Below are positions 36,384-44,869 of a stretch of DNA of 64,000 nucleotides, piece by piece. The stretch lies in NCBI GenBank assembly GCA_964230215.1, contig CAXRGQ010000008.1:341648-405647 (forward strand). The letters are read 5' to 3'. Both the position numbers and the translations under genes were made by a program. Source of the DNA: JAUILH01 sp964230215. GTDB lineage: Bacteria > Bacteroidota > Bacteroidia > Flavobacteriales_D > JAUILH01. A model generated the notes under the pieces. The model did no database searches, had not been told where the DNA came from, and saw only the letters and a program-made list of their open reading frames with translations. The stretch's first letter is position 1; every line of letters begins with the position of its first letter.

Positions 36384-37475
36384 ATGAAAAATCTTATATC
36401 TCTCTTATTTGTATTTTCTGCGATAACTTCTTTTGCCCAAAAAGGGAAATACAGTTTAGAAGATTTCTTTTCCTATAATCCTGTTCTCGATAGTCGTGTT
36501 GACGAAATTATGGAAGGCATGAGCGAAGAAGAAATTGCTGGTCAGTTAATTGTTGCTGCAGCCGGTAGGTTAGGTAAGTCAAATGAGCATATCGAAAAAT
36601 TGGTGCGGGAAAAAAAAGTAGGCGGTATTCTTTTGCTTAATGGCGAAAAGGAAGAATTTAAAGCAATGGTGCACAAGCTTGACTCAATAAGCTCAACCGT
36701 AAATGGCCTTAAATTATCATACAGTGCGGATGCAGAGCCATCATTGATAAAATACAAAATCAAGAATTCTACGCCTGTTAAAAACGCAAATCTGCATAAA
36801 ACCAGAGCGGAAGTCGAATCTACAACACAAACAATTTGTGGAGATCTTAAATACATTGGTATTACACACAACTATGCGCCAGTAATAGATATATCGACAA
36901 ACAATGCAGCCATTGGTAACAGAAGTTTTGGAGATAATCAAGATTCTGTGATTACTTGGAGCAATGAATTTGTGAGAGTGAGCCAGGAAAATAATATCGT
37001 TGCAACAGCTAAGCATTTTCCTGGGCATGGCCAAGTGGTCGGAGATACACACAAGAAATTGGTGTATATCGATGGAGAAATGACGGAGGTGGATAATTAT
37101 AGGCCATTGATAAATGCGGGTGTTATATCCATCATGGTTGCACATATTGCAGTGAAGAACAATGAGCAGTATAATTCGGACTTACCAGCAACGCTCAATA
37201 AAAAAATTGTCACCGATTTATTGAAAAATGAGCTTGGGTTCAAAGGTGTCATTATTACGGATGCAATGGGAATGGGAGGTGTCAAAGCCATACCAAATAG
37301 TGGAGTCAAAGCATTAAAAGCTGGTATTGATGTTCTGCTAATGCCTCAGGATGAGTTTTCTGATCATGCTGCAATTGTGTCTGAAATGAAAAATGACCCT
37401 GCTTTTGCAGCACAAGTGAAAAACTCAGCACGAAAAATCATTAAACTTAAAATATGCCAAGGTTTATTGCAGTAA
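36384..37475 (+). CDS. Secreted GH3 family glycosidase (NagZ-like beta-N-acetylhexosaminidase)
   Basis: A 363-residue glycoside hydrolase family 3 enzyme. Signal peptide MKNLISLLFVFSAITSFA. The TIM barrel shows the NagZ-type motif KHFPGHG (K210) followed by GDTH (D221/H223, the NagZ catalytic dyad) and the nucleophile Asp in ITDAMGMGG (D293). It should remove N-acetylhexosamine from peptidoglycan or other glycans in the periplasm or outside the cell, unlike cytoplasmic NagZ. I chose ATG 36384 because it begins a signal peptide; an upstream in-frame ATG (36351) gives an unlikely N-terminus. Its 3' end overlaps the next gene by 22 bases. Confidence 0.82.
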   Translation: MKNLISLLFVFSAITSFAQKGKYSLEDFFSYNPVLDSRVDEIMEGMSEEEIAGQLIVAAAGRLGKSNEHIEKLVREKKVGGILLLNGEKEEFKAMVHKLDSISSTVNGLKLSYSADAEPSLIKYKIKNSTPVKNANLHKTRAEVESTTQTICGDLKYIGITHNYAPVIDISTNNAAIGNRSFGDNQDSVITWSNEFVRVSQENNIVATAKHFPGHGQVVGDTHKKLVYIDGEMTEVDNYRPLINAGVISIMVAHIAVKNNEQYNSDLPATLNKKIVTDLLKNELGFKGVIITDAMGMGGVKAIPNSGVKALKAGIDVLLMPQDEFSDHAAIVSEMKNDPAFAAQVKNSARKIIKLKICQGLLQ

Positions 37476-38734
37476 CGATACTCTTTTTCTCAACCATTCA
37501 TCTTAATTCGGGGTTTTCTCAGGAAAATAAGCGCCTAGTGGATTACATAGGTACCTATACCTATGGGAATTTAGATCCAATCTATTTAGAAGATGATAAT
37601 GGTGTGCCGGATTCTTCGTTCGCAATGTGTAACTACGGGCAGCTGGAGATATACTATAAATATGATTCAATGTTTTTTAGTCTGTCAATATGTAATGCAA
37701 CCTACCATATTGGTGAAGTATCAGGGTATATTGAAATGGTGGATGATAAAAAAGGCAAATATGTTCGTGAAGATGAAGTAGAGGGGTGTGTTCTACATTT
37801 CGAATTTAAAGATTCGGTAATCTCAGTGCAGGAAATTGACTGTATTCCATGGCATGGTGCCAGAGCTAATTTTTCAGGAGATTACACCTATGCAAATCGC
37901 AATGCCTTTAGCGATATTAAACATAAAGTTGAAGCAGCCATAGTTGTAAATGAGTTCTTTAAACACTTCAACAACTATGATGCAGAAAAAATGGGGGCAC
38001 TTATGACAAATGATTGTGTGCTATACGGCAGTGATAATGGTGTGGTCAGCAAGAATATTGACAAAAAGGGGTTTATGAAAGTGATTGGAAAAGGCGGAGG
38101 TTTTGAAGAAAAGATTTTCAATCTACAGGTGAAGGCAGATGACAAGTTAGCGGTGGCATGGATGGACTTTTCATTTATTTTTAAAGGTAAAATTCATCAT
38201 TGTGGAATAAATCAATTCAACCTAATTAACACAGATGACGGATGGAAGATTTATAGCATAATAGATTCCCGACATGAAACGGCATGCGATTCATATAGTG
38301 TGGGTGAGATAGATGAAGATCCAGCAGTAAACTTTATTAAAGGGACTATTGATGACGCAATGAATAAATGGCATCATAGTGCCGCAATTGCGGATGAGTT
38401 GAATTTCTTCAATTTTATGGCTGAGGATTGCATTTACCTGGGAACAGATGCTTCTGAAAGATGGACTAAAGAAGAATTTAAAGAGTTTGCTACACCACAT
38501 TTTGAAAAAGGAAAGGCTTGGGATTTCAAAACGAATTGGCGTAATATTTATTTCCATAAGGATATGGAGTTAGCATGGTTTGAGGAGTCACTTGATACCT
38601 GGATGGGCGAGTGCAGAGGCAGTGGTGTGATAGAGTTTACCAATATTGGCTGGAAATTGAAACACTATAATTTGTCAGTTACCATTGACAACGACAAAAT
38701 AAAATCCTTCATTGAACTTGTCGGTGAAGAGTAA
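37454..38734 (+). CDS. Secreted protein with two NTF2/SnoaL-like domains
   Basis: A 426-residue protein with a signal peptide (MPRFIAVTILFFSTIHLNSGFS). Residues ~23-145 form a cysteine-containing beta domain (CNYGQLEIYYKYDS ... CIPWHGARANFSG) not assigned to a family. Residues ~155-290 and ~300-425 each look like an NTF2/SnoaL-like fold: NEFFKHFNNYDAEKMGALMTND and FFNFMAEDCIYLGTDASERW. The second ends IGWKLKHYNLSVTI, typical of SnoaL-type ketosteroid-isomerase-like proteins. It overlaps the GH3 gene by 22 bases, so the two are translationally coupled. Catalysis is not supported by visible residues; a binding role is possible. Confidence 0.65.
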   Translation: MPRFIAVTILFFSTIHLNSGFSQENKRLVDYIGTYTYGNLDPIYLEDDNGVPDSSFAMCNYGQLEIYYKYDSMFFSLSICNATYHIGEVSGYIEMVDDKKGKYVREDEVEGCVLHFEFKDSVISVQEIDCIPWHGARANFSGDYTYANRNAFSDIKHKVEAAIVVNEFFKHFNNYDAEKMGALMTNDCVLYGSDNGVVSKNIDKKGFMKVIGKGGGFEEKIFNLQVKADDKLAVAWMDFSFIFKGKIHHCGINQFNLINTDDGWKIYSIIDSRHETACDSYSVGEIDEDPAVNFIKGTIDDAMNKWHHSAAIADELNFFNFMAEDCIYLGTDASERWTKEEFKEFATPHFEKGKAWDFKTNWRNIYFHKDMELAWFEESLDTWMGECRGSGVIEFTNIGWKLKHYNLSVTIDNDKIKSFIELVGEE

Positions 38735-38806
38735 ATTTATTGTTACTAATCGCATTTTCGTGGAATCAACAATCTTATTGTATACTTTCGCAAAAACTTT
38801 TTAGGA

Positions 38807-40222
38807 TTGAAGACACGATATATTGACCAGATAGATCAGGTATTTGATTTTCCAACGGAGGAGTTCTCGCTAAAGAATGATGCCCTGCTATTTCATGGGG
38901 TTGACACGATGGAACTAGTAGAGAAATATGGAACACCGCTAAAAATCCATTACCTGCCTAAGATTGCAGAGAATATTCAGAATGCCAAAAGATGGTTTAA
39001 AGGTACCATGGATAAGATTGGCTACGAAGGTGATTACCACTATTGTTACTGTACAAAAAGCTCTCACTTTTCTTTTGTCTTGAAAGAAGTGCTTAGGAAC
39101 AATGCTCACATTGAAACATCATCTCCTTATGATTTAGATATTGTTGCGAGACTGATTGAGTCAGGAGACTTGGATGATTCCAAATATATCGTATGTAACG
39201 GTTTTAAAACGCCTGAGTATTATGATAGAATAGTTGATTTAATTCACTCAGGCACAAGATTGATTCCTGTGATTGATAACTTTAATGAGGCTGAAGCACT
39301 TAAAATAAAGATAAATAGACCTTGTGATGTAGGGATTAGAATTGCATCAGAGGAAGAACCAAAATTCGAGTTTTATACATCAAGATTAGGTATTGGATAT
39401 AAAGATGTGGTGAGATTATGGGAGGAAAAAATAAAACCCAATGAGAATCTAAACCTCAAAATGCTTCATTTCTTTATCAATACAGGAATTCGCGATAATG
39501 CATACTATTGGAACGAATTAGTGAAGTGTATCAAGTTATACGTTAAGCTTAAAAAACTAGCACCTTCATTAGATAGCTTAAATATTGGTGGAGGCTTCCC
39601 GATTAAAGAAAATCTCAACTTTGATTATGACTATCAGTATATGATTGAGGAAATCCTTATTCAGATTAAGAAAGCCTGTGACGAAGAGGGGATTCCCGTG
39701 CCAAATATCTTTACTGAGTTCGGCACATACACCGTGGGAGAAAGTGGTGCCAATCTTTTCAAGATTATTTTTCAGAAGAAACAAAATGATAGAGAACGGT
39801 GGAATATGATTGATGGGTCTTTTATGACAGCATTACCTGATACATGGGCCATTAATAAACGTTTTGTTTTACTTCCATTAAATAAATGGTATCATTCTTA
39901 TGAACGTGTGCTTTTGGGTGGATTGAGTTGTGATTCGGATGATTTCTACAACTCAGAGCAGCATACCAATGCCATATTCTTACCAACATTTAAACAAGAA
40001 GATCCTTTATACATAGGTTTCTTCAATACTGGGGCATATCAAGAAAATATAGGAGGATTTGGTGGACTTCAGCATTGCCTAATTCCAAACCCCAGACATT
40101 TAGTTCTAAGTCGAGATGAGGAGGGCGAATTGCACATAAAAGAATTTGCGCCGCGACAAAGCGCAGCGCAAATGCTAAATCTTTTGGGTTACGATGATAT
40201 GTCTACTGAGCAAAATCAGTAA
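38807..40222 (+). CDS. speA: Arginine decarboxylase (PLP-dependent, Bacteroidota type)
   Basis: A 471-residue PLP enzyme of the alanine-racemase-fold decarboxylase class. It decarboxylates arginine to agmatine for polyamine synthesis. The PLP lysine is in YCYCTKSSHFS (residues ~82-92), the phosphate-binding region in LNIGGGFPIK (~260), the conserved Glu in FTEFGTYTVGES (~303), and the catalytic Cys in LLGGLSCDSDD (~374). The N-terminus KTRYIDQIDQVFDFPTEEF matches the family, which supports the TTG start at 38807. The gene stands alone; its 3' end overlaps the convergent VOC lipoprotein gene by 20 bases. Confidence 0.9.
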   Translation: MKTRYIDQIDQVFDFPTEEFSLKNDALLFHGVDTMELVEKYGTPLKIHYLPKIAENIQNAKRWFKGTMDKIGYEGDYHYCYCTKSSHFSFVLKEVLRNNAHIETSSPYDLDIVARLIESGDLDDSKYIVCNGFKTPEYYDRIVDLIHSGTRLIPVIDNFNEAEALKIKINRPCDVGIRIASEEEPKFEFYTSRLGIGYKDVVRLWEEKIKPNENLNLKMLHFFINTGIRDNAYYWNELVKCIKLYVKLKKLAPSLDSLNIGGGFPIKENLNFDYDYQYMIEEILIQIKKACDEEGIPVPNIFTEFGTYTVGESGANLFKIIFQKKQNDRERWNMIDGSFMTALPDTWAINKRFVLLPLNKWYHSYERVLLGGLSCDSDDFYNSEQHTNAIFLPTFKQEDPLYIGFFNTGAYQENIGGFGGLQHCLIPNPRHLVLSRDEEGELHIKEFAPRQSAAQMLNLLGYDDMSTEQNQ

Positions 40223-41129
40223 ATAGATAAAAGGTGTTTCCGTTTGGATCACCAAATATGTAGTTATTCTTCATAACCTGACCACCGTATTCGAGCTCTT
40301 CTATTGGATATCCTAGTGCTTTAATGGCTGCAGCAGTCTTAGCATTGCTTTCTCCATAGCCACTATACGTAATGTGATTGCCATGCCACATACCTTTAGT
40401 TTCATGTAGTCCGATGACAAACTTTCCATCATACATTATAGTGTACTTATAAGGGCCAGCATCTTGTACTCCCTTGTGCTCAAACCCTAAGTTTTCCCAA
40501 TACGCAATTGACCTGTCTAAATTCTCTACAGACATGGAAAACTCTTGTAAAGTACCACACGCTTCATTTGGAAACTCTAGCTTAGACAAATCCATGTCTT
40601 CCCACAGTACTCCTGTATTTTTATATTCAGGAAAATCGACCTGCTCCGATGAAACTGCAAAATCCATAGAGTCAGGTGAAGCATATACGGCCATGGCGAT
40701 TTTGTCACCATTTTTGAATTCCATCACATTTGTCAAATCAGCGCATCTCTCATACGTATCTTGTGTGTCGGTATGAAAACATGGGCCCATATATTTCATG
40801 GTGTCCTCTGCAATTAAAAGCATCATGCTACCATCAAACATACGTTGCATTTTACCACCTTGGTTAATCTCGTCGCCATGAAGTTTCCAGCCTAGAGTTT
40901 GGTAGTATTTTATAGTTTCATCGAATTTGTCCGTGCCAATGGCAATTTCCACGGCATATCCCAATGCTTCACTGGCTGAGGTCTCAACACTGTCAACGGA
41001 AATGGTATCTGAAGTATCTGTACCTTCTTTTGAATTGGTTTTAGATGAGTTTTCCTTAGAGTCCTCTTTTTCTGAGCCGCATGCAGCAATTAATGAGCTC
41101 ATCACTAGTAGTATAAGTAGCTTTTTCAT
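40203..41129 (-). CDS. Lipoprotein with two VOC (glyoxalase-like) domains
   Basis: A 308-residue protein with lipobox IAAC (Cys17) and a long Ser/Glu/Asp-rich linker (to residue ~55), followed by two vicinal-oxygen-chelate domains: one opening GYAVEIAIGTDKFDETIKYYQTLGW (residues ~57-80), the second opening LQEFSMSVENLDRSIAYWENLGF (~195-217) and ending in GDPNGNTFYLF. Glyoxalase and related enzymes are usually cytoplasmic, so an exported lipoprotein form is unusual. Metal-binding His/Glu residues are not obvious, so activity is uncertain. It is convergent with arginine decarboxylase and divergent from the next gene. Confidence 0.75.
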   Translation of the reverse strand: MKKLLILLVMSSLIAACGSEKEDSKENSSKTNSKEGTDTSDTISVDSVETSASEALGYAVEIAIGTDKFDETIKYYQTLGWKLHGDEINQGGKMQRMFDGSMMLLIAEDTMKYMGPCFHTDTQDTYERCADLTNVMEFKNGDKIAMAVYASPDSMDFAVSSEQVDFPEYKNTGVLWEDMDLSKLEFPNEACGTLQEFSMSVENLDRSIAYWENLGFEHKGVQDAGPYKYTIMYDGKFVIGLHETKGMWHGNHITYSGYGESNAKTAAAIKALGYPIEELEYGGQVMKNNYIFGDPNGNTFYLFTDFAQ

Positions 41130-41166
41130 AATTTAGTTTTGAGCAAAGAAATGAATATTATTTTAG

Positions 41167-41580
41167 TTGGAAGATACGTTTACCATAGAATTTGAGAAGG
41201 TACTGCCTAAAATAACTATGCGTTTATATTCCAATGGAATATTCCACTATAAGCTTCATCCAAATACTAGTATTGTAATAGATGACGTTGATGAAATTTT
41301 AAAGTTTGTAGAAGAATTAGGGGAAGAACGTAAGTATTTAAACTTATACGAGTTTACAGAAAACGCTGATGTTGACGTTGAAGTTCGAAATTGGGCAGCA
41401 GATAGCGGGGGAAATAAACAGACGATTGCAGACGCAATTGTAATTAAGTCTTTGGCCCATAAAATTCTGGGCAACTTCTACCTCAATTTTCACAAACCAG
41501 TTAAGCCAACGCGATTGTTTATGAAGAAAGAGGAGGCGATTAAATGGCTATTAAAAAATAGTGGGCAAAAAAAATCCTGA
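41167..41580 (+). CDS. Conserved hypothetical protein (STAS/SpoIIAA-like), 137 residues
   Basis: A soluble protein resembling the Bacteroidota STAS-like/SpoIIAA-like hypothetical group: RLYSNGIFHYKLHPNTSIVIDD near the N-terminus, a helix LKFVEELGEERKYLNLYEF and a C-terminal MKKEEAIKWLLKNSG helix. The start is TTG at 41167; the first ATG in frame would remove 17 residues. It is divergent from the VOC lipoprotein gene. A terminator serving the opposite strand overlaps its last codons. No catalytic residue is visible. Confidence 0.6.
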   Translation: MEDTFTIEFEKVLPKITMRLYSNGIFHYKLHPNTSIVIDDVDEILKFVEELGEERKYLNLYEFTENADVDVEVRNWAADSGGNKQTIADAIVIKSLAHKILGNFYLNFHKPVKPTRLFMKKEEAIKWLLKNSGQKKS

Positions 41581-41602
41581 CGAAGAAAGTCTATCGTCAG
41601 GA
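41567..41602 (-). terminator. Terminator for the small acidic lipoprotein gene
   Basis: A 9-bp stem TCCTGACGA/TCGTCAGGA (41575-41583 and 41594-41602) with a 10-base loop is followed on the minus strand by eight T (A 41567-41574). It lies 23 bases past the stop at 41625 and overlaps the 3' end of the plus-strand gene. Confidence 0.7.
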
Positions 41603-41624
41603 AATTCTATAAGATAACTTAGGA

Positions 41625-41780
41625 TTAAGCCATGTCAGTAATAACGTATGCTACTGCACCTTCTTTCTCTTTGTCATCACCTTCTTTGTCGTCACCTTCT
41701 TTGTCTTCTCCACAAGAAGCGAATCCAATCATACTAACTGCGAATACTCCTAAGAATAATTTACTTAAAAACTTTTTCAT
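41625..41780 (-). CDS. Small acidic lipoprotein, 51 residues
   Basis: Reads MKKFLSKLFLGVFAVSMIGFA then lipobox Cys23 in ASCGED; the mature part is very acidic with a short repeat (EDKEGDDKEGDDKEKEG) and ends AVAYVITDMA. It is too short for most automatic calls but has a complete promoter and terminator of its own: -33 TTTG and -7 TATATTTG upstream, a stem-loop with eight U downstream. That makes it likely to be strongly expressed. Function unknown; acidic repeats can bind divalent metals such as calcium, which is a guess. Confidence 0.75.
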   Translation of the reverse strand: MKKFLSKLFLGVFAVSMIGFASCGEDKEGDDKEGDDKEKEGAVAYVITDMA

Positions 41781-41810
41781 TTTATTTAGTTTAAATTGTT
41801 ACTACTGACT

Positions 41811-41842
41811 CAAATATATACATTAATGATTGTAATCCCAAA
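41811..41842 (-). promoter_or_regulatory. Promoter of the small acidic lipoprotein
   Basis: On the minus strand, -33 TTTG (41839-41842) and -7 TATATTTG (41811-41818) are 20 bases apart, a close match to the Bacteroidota TTTG-N(17-23)-TAnnTTTG promoter. The ATG follows 30 bases later. Confidence 0.7.
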
Positions 41843-42012
41843 TGGATAAAAAGTTAAATTAATGAATCAATCTATGGATTAAATAATGCTTTTATTGACA
41901 GGGATTTAGGAATTCATTGTAACTTTTGTTATCTTAAAACGTCCAGTTTATAAGTGAGATTTTATGGCACGATAGTTGTTAATTTATTGTTAAAATTCAA
42001 AACCAGGAAACC

Positions 42013-42573
42013 ATGAGAAAAAGTATATTTCTATTTATAGCGCTCGCCATAGGACTTACGTCATGCGAGAGGGCAATTCTAAAAAGGACAAAAGTTAAAA
42101 TTATTTCAGATGATATGGTCGTGAATGCTGACGTATCCAATGATGGAGAAAAGTATCTAGAGAATGTCACTGAAGATGAAATCAAACAATTATATATCCA
42201 AACTTTCGAAGATGAGTTGGGTAGAGGAAAAATTGATGTTGTATCGGAAGGTGAGGACTATATAATCAATATAAACCACCTGCATATTACTGAGTATGTT
42301 GAGGCTACTTATGAAGAAGGAGAGTGGTTTGATTTATCTACTATTCAGATGCGAGGAGAATATGTTGTTACAGAGGCACGAGAAGATATTCCTCACAGTA
42401 TGACGATTGAAAAAGAAGTAGATGAAGATCTTGAAGAAAGTAAAAAAGGGAAAGGAAAAGACAAAGCTGGCGATCCATATATTAGCGGATTCGGCGGCCT
42501 AGAAGGAGCCCTTAATAGCCACGCAAGTGAAGTAAGAGGTGACCTTAAAAGAATGTTTAGGTTGAATCAATAA
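42013..42573 (+). CDS. Lipoprotein of unknown function, 186 residues
   Basis: Signal peptide MRKSIFLFIALAIGLTSC with lipobox Cys18. The mature protein is acidic with a long E/D/K region at residues ~128-160 (EVDEDLEESKKGKGKDKAGD) and a likely beta-rich middle (VVSEGEDYIININHLHITEYVE). The fold is not one I recognise. It stands alone with its own terminator, which is embedded in the 3' end of the convergent alkC gene. Codon use matches its neighbours. Confidence 0.7.
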   Translation: MRKSIFLFIALAIGLTSCERAILKRTKVKIISDDMVVNADVSNDGEKYLENVTEDEIKQLYIQTFEDELGRGKIDVVSEGEDYIININHLHITEYVEATYEEGEWFDLSTIQMRGEYVVTEAREDIPHSMTIEKEVDEDLEESKKGKGKDKAGDPYISGFGGLEGALNSHASEVRGDLKRMFRLNQ

Positions 42574-42582
42574 ATAGAGTAT

Positions 42583-43665
42583 TTAACTAACTACACTAAA
42601 CGGCAGTTGCGCAAGCACACTGCCGTTTATTTTTACCTCTACCTTGTATTCTCCAGCATATAGTTTTCGTGTCGACTTTTGCTTTAGATCTAGCTTAATT
42701 TTAAAACGGTTAACGGCGCCTTCTTTCAATACGCCCTCACGAATTTGAAACACTTTCTCGTAATAATTACCATTCGTGCGAGGGTAATGTACGGTATATT
42801 CTATTCTTACATTCTGTTTGTCTGAGTGCTTGGACTCAACAATTAAGTCCAAATGATACACCTTTCCCAAGTTGAATTCTGTTGTGTCAGATGCTATTTC
42901 ACACTTGATCTTTCTTGGTTTCCTAAAGCCAAATATTTCTAATGATTCAGAGTTGCCTGACTTTAGAAGTGTCCTACATGCGTGTTTGGTAATCCACCTG
43001 GAGTGTTCATTTTTAAAATCCCAGCTTTTCACGGTGGACAGTAAAACGTCTGGATGGTCTTTGCCAATATCGTTTAAATTATTCGCAACACTTTTCTTTA
43101 CATACAAGACATTGTCTTTTTGGAGATTGTTAATTATCGGCAATATCCTTGTAGGATCTTTGATTAAAAACGGCAGTTGAGGTGCCCATGGTAATCTTGG
43201 TCGCACTCCCTCACTAGCTAATCTCCTTACATGATAATTTTTATCTCTTGACCAAGCTAGTATGTGTGATTCTATAATGGCATCATTCCTTAATATAAAT
43301 GGTCGAATGGCAAACTCTGATGTACTAAATTCGGTGAGGTATTTCAACGCTTTTAATGATGCTGCTTCATTGTTTAGACCAAATAACTCAACAAATCCAG
43401 GGAAAATCATTCCCTGTAAGCCAGAAAACGATGGGGCAACTTTGCAAATTATGTCAAGCTTGTCTTCATAATTACCTTCTATAACAGAATTAAATGCTTC
43501 ACTATAAATGCGCATCCTTTCTTTAAGTTCTAATGCCTTCCAGTCTTTTCGACTACTGCTTAACTGATGAAGTTTATCGCGATCAAAATGTGAAACATGT
43601 CTTATAAAGACATCCGCCAATGCATCTGTAAATTCGGGATTGAATTGGTTTTTTAATGGTTCCAT
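42583..43665 (-). CDS. alkC: AlkC-type DNA alkylation repair glycosylase
   Basis: A 360-residue protein of the ALK/HEAT-like glycosylase family that excises 3-methyladenine and related cationic lesions. The N-terminus MEPLKNQFNPEF, the HEAT helices and the motif HVRRLASEGVRPRLPWAP (residues ~141-158) fit AlkC; residues ~255-360 form an Ig-like beta domain (KIKCEIASDTTEFNLGKVYHLDL), which is the AlkC-specific addition and separates it from AlkD. The start codon ATG overlaps the stop of paaY (TAATG), so it is read last in the minus-strand operon. Its link to the Paa genes is probably accidental. Confidence 0.85.
   Translation of the reverse strand: MEPLKNQFNPEFTDALADVFIRHVSHFDRDKLHQLSSSRKDWKALELKERMRIYSEAFNSVIEGNYEDKLDIICKVAPSFSGLQGMIFPGFVELFGLNNEAASLKALKYLTEFSTSEFAIRPFILRNDAIIESHILAWSRDKNYHVRRLASEGVRPRLPWAPQLPFLIKDPTRILPIINNLQKDNVLYVKKSVANNLNDIGKDHPDVLLSTVKSWDFKNEHSRWITKHACRTLLKSGNSESLEIFGFRKPRKIKCEIASDTTEFNLGKVYHLDLIVESKHSDKQNVRIEYTVHYPRTNGNYYEKVFQIREGVLKEGAVNRFKIKLDLKQKSTRKLYAGEYKVEVKINGSVLAQLPFSVVS
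42598..42634 (+). terminator. Terminator for the 186-residue lipoprotein gene
   Basis: A 9-bp stem AAACGGCAG/CTGCCGTTT (42598-42606 and 42620-42628) followed by ATTTTT, 25 bases after the plus-strand stop. It lies inside the 3' coding end of minus-strand alkC. Confidence 0.5.
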
Positions 43666-44261
43666 TAATCCTTCTTGATGTCATTCCATGTAGCGTACAT
43701 CTTCTCCTGACTAGGTCTGTTAGGTTCGATTTCCCTCAATGGTTCACATGGTTTAAGACTATCATAACACTCCTTGGGTAGCGCTTGATATAATTGAGTG
43801 CCTTTGGTTTTCCAGGCAATCATTTCATCACTCACTTCCTTTATGATTTTAGCAGGGTTCCCCACCATTAGCGATCGAGAAGGAACTTTTGTTTTTCCCG
43901 GCACAAAAGCCAGTGCACCTATAATACATTCATCACCCAACTCCACATCATCCATAATTACGGCATTCATACCTACTAGACAATTTTTTCCAATAGTACC
44001 GCCATGTATAATAGCTCCGTGACCTATATGAGCACTTTCTTTCAATAGGGTTGTAGTACCCGGAAACATGTGTACGGTACAATTTTCTTGAACATTGCAA
44101 CCATCCTCAATAATAATCTGTCCCCAATCTCCTCTTATTGCGGCACCTGGACCAACGTATACGTTTTTTCCAATAATTACATTTCCTGTCACTGCTGCCT
44201 GAGGATGTATAAAGCTGCTTTCGTGTACTACTGGTATAAAACCATTGAATTCGTATATCAT
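43665..44261 (-). CDS. paaY: PaaY-like hexapeptide-repeat protein (gamma-carbonic-anhydrase/thioesterase family)
   Basis: A 198-residue left-handed beta-helix protein. The hexapeptide repeats run through HPQAAVTGNVIIGKNVYVG, GPGAAIRGDWGQIII and HIGHGAIIHGGTIG, with the His residues of the gamma-carbonic-anhydrase metal site (HMFPG, HIGHG). The C-terminal DSLKPCEPL and the neighbouring Paa genes fit PaaY, a thioesterase linked to phenylacetate catabolism. It might instead be a general gamma-carbonic anhydrase. It lies between the YdeI/DUF1801-like and alkC genes, overlapping alkC by one base of stop/start. Confidence 0.85.
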   Translation of the reverse strand: MIYEFNGFIPVVHESSFIHPQAAVTGNVIIGKNVYVGPGAAIRGDWGQIIIEDGCNVQENCTVHMFPGTTTLLKESAHIGHGAIIHGGTIGKNCLVGMNAVIMDDVELGDECIIGALAFVPGKTKVPSRSLMVGNPAKIIKEVSDEMIAWKTKGTQLYQALPKECYDSLKPCEPLREIEPNRPSQEKMYATWNDIKKD

Positions 44262-44263
44262 TC

Positions 44264-44869
44264 TTAACGGTATTTAGCATGTCTGTCTATATCATTCTCG
44301 ATATACGACATAGCTTGTTCTAATCTTTTATTGCGTGTTTCCTCTCGCTTAGCACTTGATAGCCAATCAACATAGTCTTTCTTTTTAGAATACGTTAATG
44401 ACTCATATTTTTTCTTGGCGACAGGATTGGCATTTAAGGCTTCAACGAAATAATCAGGAAGTTTAAGTTCTTTTCTTATCGCTTTGGGCTTGATGTTGTT
44501 TTCGTTTAATCTAATTGCTTCAATGATATAAGGACGAATTGCATCAAGGTCTGGTTTACTTCCATGAGGGAAATAAATTAATCGATTGTTTTTGTCATCA
44601 ATGCCTTTGGACTCATACAAGCCATTATTGTCTTCGATAAGCGATCCTTTGTAGAAGTTTAACCCAATAAATTCTTTAAAACTAACCATCCAACAAATCA
44701 GTCCTTTGTACGCAAAACTTGGGGCACCCCATTTCCAATCCTCTTCTATGCCATCATGTAACGATAGAATAAACTGCCTAAGCTCTATCAAGTTTTTAGC
44801 AATAGAAGGATCCTGCTTTTCGATATAAGCATCTACGTTTTCCTTTGCCTTTGGGTGAACTTTAGCCAT
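44264..44869 (-). CDS. DUF1801/YdeI-OmpD-associated family protein
   Basis: A 201-residue soluble protein. Residues ~15-120 form a DUF1801 (YdhG-like) domain with GIEEDWKWGAPSFAYKG, LICWMVSFKEFIGLNF and GSKPDLDAIRPYI; residues ~125-195 contain a YdeI/OmpD-associated helical part with KSLTYSKKKDYVDWL-like spacing (ESLTYSKKKDYVDWLSSAKR). The cellular role is not established; relatives are found in many Bacteroidota. It starts 1 base before the stop of the lipoprotein gene upstream and is read together with the Paa genes. Confidence 0.8.
   Translation of the reverse strand: MAKVHPKAKENVDAYIEKQDPSIAKNLIELRQFILSLHDGIEEDWKWGAPSFAYKGLICWMVSFKEFIGLNFYKGSLIEDNNGLYESKGIDDKNNRLIYFPHGSKPDLDAIRPYIIEAIRLNENNIKPKAIRKELKLPDYFVEALNANPVAKKKYESLTYSKKKDYVDWLSSAKREETRNKRLEQAMSYIENDIDRHAKYR

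Noticed and set aside
42013..42573. Considered as part of a transport or secretion system
   Set aside because: Only a lipoprotein signal and an acidic region were seen; no motif supports a named function.
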